From: Aselliscus stoliczkanus
Lineage: Eukaryota > Chordata > Mammalia > Chiroptera > Hipposideridae
DNA length: 64,000 nt
Assembly: GCA_033961575.1 (NCBI GenBank)
Contig: CM066729.1
Span: 32,398,501-32,462,500, forward strand
Reading direction: 5' to 3'
The notes below the pieces were generated by a model. It did not search any database. It worked only from the letters and a program-made list of their open reading frames with translations, and was not told the origin of the DNA. Of this stretch, positions 58,395-64,000 are shown piece by piece. The translations under genes and the position numbers were made by a program. Within the stretch, counting starts at the first letter, position 1; the number at the start of each line of letters is the position of its first letter.

Positions 58395-58860
58395 AAAGAC
58401 ACACACACACACACACACACACACAGTTATTTCCATCTTTACAATTAATCAAAACAAATTCCTTAATAACATTTATAAATGAAAGAATATCAATTACACA
58501 CATAAATAAATAAATCGGGGCTATCTTGCCTTTATTAAGATTTCTGTACTTTAGTCTAAAGAAATAATCAATGGAAAAAGAAGTAAATCTGTCATTACTT
58601 GATAAATTGAGAACTGATAGTGGATGTACAAAGTATATTTTATCCCCTTCTAAGCTTGGAAATGTCATTATTTCTGGTTTTATTGTTTTTCCAAATCGTC
58701 TTGTTTCTCCCAATGGTAAATTGGGAACAAAAATATTAGAATGTGTTCTTAAAATATTTATATCATCAATTCTTTATTTCCTTGAGCTATCAATAATTTA
58801 GTCATGTCAGAACAAGTAACTGCTTCTGTATGAATGATATAACCAATTGTTTCCCTTCTC
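58395..58860 (+). repeat. Direct duplication, unit A
   Basis: Begins in an (AC)n tract, passes AATAAATAAATCGGGGCTATCTTGCC, GAAATGTCATTATTTCTGG and TAAATTGGGAACAAAAATATT, and ends near GAGCTATCAATAATTTAG. Unit B about 785 bp downstream has the same order of words. Unknown, non-coding. Confidence 0.8.
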
Positions 58861-58871
58861 TTTTGCTTTTC

Positions 58872-58920
58872 ATATATATAATATATATAATATATATATA
58901 TATAATATATATATTTTATT
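58872..58920 (+). repeat. (TA)n-rich tract
   Basis: Repeated TATATAATATATATA. Confidence 0.9.
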
Positions 58921-59149
58921 ATTTTTTTTATCTGTCTGGATATAGCTCACTAGGCTGAAATCGAAAGAGGATGAGGTCTCCTTGTTGAATGCTGAAGGGC
59001 ATCACAATGTGTATATGATGTGGCATATGCCACCTGGCTGTGCTGTCTTGACACATTTTGAGAAGGCATATGTAGCCAAATCTTTATGCACACCTGCAGA
59101 GTACAGAATCACATGATAGAGAGTGACATTGAAATTCTTCCCCTAAAGA
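58921..59149. other. Spacer between duplication units
   Basis: Sequence not seen next to either unit elsewhere. No gene. Confidence 0.4.
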
Positions 59150-59665
59150 AACACACACGCACACGCACACACACACACACACACACACTTGCACGCACAC
59201 AGTTATTCTCTTCACTATTATAATCAAACCAAACAAAATAACATTTTAGAAGTAAAAGAACATTAATTGCTCACCTAAATACATAGATAAATAAATAAAT
59301 AGGGGCTATCTTGCCCTTATTAAAATTTCTGTACTTCCATTGATATGATCAATGGAGACAGAAGTAAATATTCCATGGCTTGATAACAAATTGGGAATCA
59401 AATAGTGTATATACAAAGTTATTTTATTCCCTTCTAAATTTGTAAATGTCATTATTCCTAGTCGTAGTATTTTCCAAATTGTCTCATTTCTACGTGTGGT
59501 AAATTGGGAACAAAAATATTTGGGTGACAACTGTGTGGAAATTTTTGTTTATCTCAAATATTTGATGTTCTCTTTTATTGAATTCCAAAAATAGGATTTA
59601 AACTACAGTAAAGCAGAGCTATCAATGATCAATTTAGACCTCTTATTATTTTTGCTATCTCCTTT
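59150..59665 (+). repeat. Direct duplication, unit B
   Basis: Same order as unit A: (AC)n with GC/TTGC interruptions, AATAAATAGGGGCTATCTTGCC, TAAATGTCATTATTCCTAG, TAAATTGGGAACAAAAATATT and GAGCTATCAATGATCAATTTAG. The differences imply an old duplication. Confidence 0.8.
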
Positions 59666-60074
59666 TTTGAACCAAAACAATTAAATAGTTTATTTGAACA
59701 TGGTAAAGGCAGCAGGACAGATTCCATATTAAACTAAATGTTGTTTTAGTTTAGACCCATATGTATGGTTGTCCTAATGAGGACGGGTCCAGGACCTCGC
59801 CATGGCTGAGCTGCCAAGAGTGTGTAGGGATGGGCATACTTAGAAATATTTCATGATTTTTAAATCATTTGATAATTATATGAAATCACATTTAATAATT
59901 CAGAACACTTCACATATATTTCCTTAAGTAAAATTCTTTATAGCTTCCTTATTTTACATAGATATCCATGAATTAACTTAAAATTCCATATTGCTATTGT
60001 TTAGTAGTGAGATCAGGATTCAGGCAAACATGATTTTAAAATCAGGCTTTATCAGTCACTATTTCTCATATTTT
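59666..60074. other. Unassigned sequence
   Basis: No gene or repeat recognised. Confidence 0.4.
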
Positions 60075-60230
60075 GTACAACTTTTTAAAATTATCTATGC
60101 TCCAGTGTCCTCGTCCATAAAACAAGAAAATAATGGTAACTCACCACTAATTTGAATTTATGTGTATCAAAGGAAACAATTCATCTAAAGAGCTAACTAC
60201 TTGGCACAGAGTATGTGTCTAATAAATCTT
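60075..60230 (+). repeat. MIR fragment
   Basis: TGCTCCAGTGTCCTCGTCCATAAAACAAG, AATAATGGTAACTCAC, GCTAACTACTTGGCACAGAGTATGTGTCTAATAAATC matches MIR order (cctcatctgtaaaatggg, aataatagtacctacc, gtgcctggcacatagtaagcgctcaataaat). Confidence 0.85.
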
Positions 60231-61480
60231 ATTTTATCATAATTGTTTATTTTCTACATTATCTTTTAGTTTAGAAATAAAATGATATGCTGAAAATGTG
60301 ACATGATCACTCACCAAAATATTCTATTTGTATAAACTACTTTGGTATATTTTCCTCTAAATATTATATACGGTGGGTAAAATAATCTAATTTTAACTGG
60401 TCACAATTAATTTGCTTGCACTCCACAAGCCAGAGTTGTACTTATACATTTTGTTTCTTGTAGCATTTGTTACGTGCACATTTATAGAACATCCATTAGA
60501 GACCCACAGAGAGAATTAATGACAAATGACAACAAAAATATAATCTTACAAGTGTTATGGATTCAACTACAAAGAGTATAAAGAAGTTTCTGTAGACATC
60601 ACAGTCACATTGCATTTTTCAGAGTGACTTTTAAAGCTTATTAAGGGTGATTTGGGGAATTTTAATATGCACTTCAAATACCCCTTTAAATATATTGCAT
60701 ACTTGATGTATGCACAGGTGTATACAATGCTCTTTTCCAACTAAGAAACTAAATTATGTGCTCATCAATTAAGTTCAAGTTTTCCCTGAAATTTATGTAG
60801 TTGAACAAGTCATTGGGCAGCTGGATTACCCACTTAAGTCATCAGGGTCTAAACTAATATACCAGAAAAGAGCACAGAGCAGGATTTGAATGGATGAACC
60901 AGGAAAACCTGAAAAAGAATGTTTCAAGGGCCCTTGAACAAAATCTGAAGGTCTGAATAAAGAGACCAAATTAGATATAAAATAATTGGAGTGAATAGTT
61001 CCTTCTAGAGACTTGAGGTCACAGGAAGAAGGATTAGTACCCTTGAAAGAGCACACTAGGAGAAGTAGATCATTCTGGGAACACAACTGAGGGGAACCAG
61101 CTTCCTTCCCACCATGAACAATTTTTGTCTGTCTGCCTTGCCTAAGTAAAGGCACATAGGTACAAAGAGAGCTGTTTGCTCTTTGGTAGTCAAAGTAGAG
61201 AGAAGTATTTCATGGCTTTCTCCTCCATGGCCTGGGTGAATTTTGAGACACCAGAGTGAAGAAGCACAGAGGTGAGGTCCTCAAAGCAGAGCATTCTGAG
61301 AAGAATATGCTCTATGATATCTGAGCATTCTGGAAGCATAGATCACAACTCACCCTAATCTCTTCTGGGACAAGGAGACAATGAGGAAATCAAGGAGCCA
61401 GTTAAGATGCGAGATCATCCCTGGGACTGGCAAAGCTTAAGGGCTACAGACTAAGGAGAATATTCCGTGTCCCACGGCCT
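60231..61480. other. Unassigned sequence, about 1.2 kb
   Basis: A minus-strand 109-codon ORF at 60826-61155 has no recognised domain. The GC content rises to the right towards the LTR. No gene supported. Confidence 0.35.
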
Positions 61481-61486
61481 TACAAA

Positions 61487-61982
61487 TGTAGCAGAGGAAA
61501 AAGTGTTCCTCGACTTAGGATCTCTGGCTGTTTCTGAAAATTAAACTGATAAAGACAAAGTGACAGGAGAAAGGCATACAAACTTTACTGAATTTTTACA
61601 TGTGCATGGGAGCCATCCCAAGAGAAAAAAGACCTGAAGAAGTGACCAGAACTGGAAGAGAAGTTTTTATACCTTTTAAACAAAGAAACGATAAATGTGT
61701 ACAGAATTGAAAAAACAAGGGGATTTGGGCTATGGAAAGTAAATGGTGAAGAAGTAGCAAGGTTTGCTTCAACAACTTTCTCAGCCCTAAGTTCCCTGTC
61801 TCTGGGGATAAGGATATCTTCTACCCACCTGATACAAGGAGGGTACTGTTCACATGAGAGATTTATCCCTTGCTGTCATGGGGTCAAAAGAGAGTCAGAG
61901 TCCTTCTTGCATTGGCTGTTTTTTAGTTTAACAGAAGCAATATGCCAAAGTGGCATATTTTGCAGTAACATTCTCTGCTACC
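61487..61982 (-). mobile_element. Endogenous retrovirus LTR, antisense
   Basis: The plus strand starts TGTAGCAGAG at 61487, and the inverse CTCTGCTAC sits at 61973-61981. The complement of 61487-61600 reads as an LTR 3' end (AGTAAAGTTTGTATGCC, TTTCTCCTGTCACTTTGTC, CAGTTTAATTTTCAGAAAC, TCCTCTGCTACA). The flank ACAAA at 61482-61486 also occurs at 62108-62112, so the right limit could instead be 62107. Family not identified. Confidence 0.6.
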
Positions 61983-63360
61983 CTTCACAAGTCTAACTTC
62001 TGACTGTTGCCCCATGCAATAAAGAGTTTTCATACTCTTACTAAGAATTGTCATAGCACAGAGTGAGGCAAGAACCAAGTCTGAACCCCAATGAACCAAC
62101 TCACTCAACAAAGACAGTAATGGCAAGTCTAAGCAGGCCTTATAGTTATAGAGAGGATCTGTCCCAACTTTAGCATGTTAAAGCAGGTGGGGTAGGATGA
62201 TTAAAAACAAAACCAAATGAAACCAGCATTAAAAGGAATTCTGAATTTTAGCACAAAAACCTACATTATTATTATTTAAAAATATGACATATAATGAAAA
62301 AGAGGCTGATTATTGTTACCACCCAAAATTAGTGGCTTGGAAAGATGAAAATATTGCTAAGAGCAGAAGAAAAAAATAGAAAGGTCGACAGCATATGAAA
62401 AAGAAAAGATACATAGAACGGAAGTTCACAACACTCAATGTGCAGGTGATATTTCAAGGGGGAGTAAAAGAATAGATGCAGGATAGGCAATGATTAAACA
62501 AATAATGGGAGGGAACCTGTCCGAGCTTTAGGAAGGTCTATGTGGATGTGAGCACAGCTATCGTATTCCAAGGTAGATTAATAAAAAAGAAATATATCTG
62601 GTTACAATGCAGCAAATTTTTGAATTTTACAGATAAAGATAAAATCTTCAAATTCCTAGAGCACAATAATAATTTATTCTATTTTTAATAATATTGCTAG
62701 TAATAATACACAGGAAAAAGAACTGGCATCAAATTTCTCATTTGTAACACTTATAACTTGAAGGGGGTAATATGACATTTACTGAATACTGAGAAAAAAA
62801 TTATGTATCCCCAAATCTTATACCTACTGACAAGAGCCATCTTCTCACAAGCAGACAATTGATAATGCACAGTAATGTAATAAACAGCATGTGAGGGAGA
62901 TGATTGAAAAAACACTTAAACCAAATAATAAAGGATCCAAAACAGAATCCAAGCTTTAAGGACACTTAAAAGAGAGGGCAGATGCTAAACTATAAGAAAA
63001 CTTTCATCATAGTCACAAATCACATCTTTTAACTGCCTCAGCCAGGAATGGGGCAACCTAGAGGCCACACCCTGGAAGGCAGAGCAGAGAAGAGACAGAT
63101 AAGTGACAGTATTTCCTTCTGTCTAATCTCAGGGAGATGTGTGACATAGACCATCTTTGTGGGGAATATTTATTTTCAAACAAGAGTAGGGAATTCTCTA
63201 TCTAATTATAAATACAGGGCCAGTAAGATAAAATAATAAAATTATAGCGAGAACAGGCAAATATGTAGGAAAAACAGTAAATGAATAGCAACTTGATAAA
63301 AACACACAAAAGAATAAAGAAATATAGAAAAAGACAGTTTGAAAAAAAACAGCAAACATA
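61983..63360. other. Unassigned sequence, about 1.4 kb
   Basis: No gene. The first ~125 bp may still be LTR (see previous entry). The rest is A-rich on the plus strand without recognised repeats. Confidence 0.4.
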
Positions 63361-63805
63361 GGGGCCGACCAAGTGGCGCGTTGGTTAAGAGTGGGCTTGG
63401 GACGCCAATGGCCCTGGTTCGGATCCCACATATGAGGGCCAGTGACACTGCCCTCTACAGCTAACAACAGCTCCACCTGGAGCTGGGCTATGTGAGCCCC
63501 AGTGACGGTGTAGGCTGCAGCCCCTGTTGCAGTGGGCTGCCATGGGCTACAGCGATTGGCCCGCAGCCTGCGTGAGTGGATGGCAGCCAGTGCGAACTGC
63601 CAAGAGCCACTGTGAGTGGCAATCCAGAAGCCGGTGATGGATCTGCCTCACTCAGGAAGAGCGCAATGATGATACCAACATGGGCCAGTGAAGCAATGTC
63701 CTCCACAACTAGACTGAAAAACAAAAGGACAGCAACTTGTCTGTTCCCCTTCCCCGGTTCCGCAATGCAGTTCCCCTTTCCCAGTTCCCCAATAAAATCT
63801 TTAAA
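63361..63805 (+). mobile_element. Long tRNA-derived SINE, well preserved
   Basis: Head GGGGCCGACCAAGTGGCGCG, GGTTCGGATCCCACA, CCAGTGACACTGCCCTC; body with CTGCAGCCCCTGTTGCAG, GATACCAACATGGGCCAGTG, TGTCCTCCACAACTAGACTG; tail with a partly duplicated TTCCCC block and CCCAATAAAATCTTTAAAAC. The 128-codon minus-strand ORF is within it. The tail continues as an AAAAC repeat to about 63840. Confidence 0.93.
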
Positions 63806-63840
63806 ACAAAACAAAACAAAAACAAAAACAAACAGAAAAA

Positions 63841-64000
63841 ACAACAACCATAAAACAAGATGAAAGACGCACAAGTGTATATAACCATTGCCCTTTGTGT
63901 GGATAGAAGTATGACTCCTATTAAAAGACAGAGTTCAAAAGCATCTGGTTAAATGAGGTCATAAGAAACAGACAAAAACAAATAATAAAAAAAGGTTGAA
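63841..64000. other. Unassigned end of window
   Basis: Short A-rich flank; nothing recognised. Confidence 0.4.

Noticed and set aside
58381..58713. 110-codon minus-strand ORF
   Set aside because: It ends in an (AC)n-encoded Cys/Val run, and the matching frame in the duplicated unit B is not preserved.
60826..61155. 109-codon minus-strand ORF
   Set aside because: No motif, no supporting context. Kept only as a remark in the unassigned region.
63488..63874. 128-codon minus-strand ORF
   Set aside because: Complement of the long SINE and its A-rich tail.

Overview
This window looks like AT-rich, gene-poor nuclear DNA from a mammal, most likely a bat. No protein-coding gene, rRNA, true tRNA gene or CRISPR array can be supported. 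The open reading frames are short, and the longest (up to 159 codons) lie inside transposable elements. The bat assignment is inference. It rests on tRNA-derived SINEs with a GGCCGGCC-type 5' end and an AATAAAATCTTT tail, on L1 3' ends of the kind I associate with bats, and on TA-flanked mariner-type miniature elements. I lean towards the Yinpterochiroptera, but that needs a library search.

Layout: 1-5 kb holds a short SINE, L1 3' ends, a stacked L1 3' UTR and the first copy (4797-5006) of a ~210 bp TA-flanked miniature inverted-repeat element. 5.8-12.6 kb holds old LTRs (MLT2-like, MLT1-like) and L1 3' fragments. 12.6-17 kb is mostly unassigned, apart from a second, shortened miniature element. 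17.0-19.0 kb is a ~2 kb antisense L1. 19.0-21.1 kb is unassigned. 21.1-23.8 kb is sense L1. 24.4-25.6 kb is a broken retroviral pol fragment (RNase H to integrase) split by a compound SINE, with a longer relative of that SINE at 25.9-26.5 kb. 27.0-27.5 kb is an L1 with an inverted 5' part. 31.7-36.2 kb carries four SINEs and an old antisense L1 (32.9-37.25 kb) interrupted by an MLT1 provirus remnant, a miniature element and two of those SINEs. 41.5-48 kb contains a SINE, a 1.15 kb solo LTR with a 4-bp target duplication, and three antisense L1s, one carrying an 80-bp mariner-type MITE and another carrying a 213-bp MITE. 48-55 kb is largely unassigned with one short SINE and ancient MIR/L2 pieces. 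55-64 kb holds Tigger-like fragments, a sense L1 ORF2 fragment, a ~460 bp imperfect direct duplication, a second LTR and a long SINE.

There is no operon or gene set working together. What can be read is a layered record of insertions, and many target-site duplications can be placed to the base, which fixes the relative order of several insertions. The most notable items are the four-copy miniature transposon family with a remnant of a transposase C-terminus, the compound SINEs that differ in monomer number, the SINE-split retroviral pol fragment, the well-delimited solo LTR and the 58-59 kb duplication. I did not find a new protein system here.
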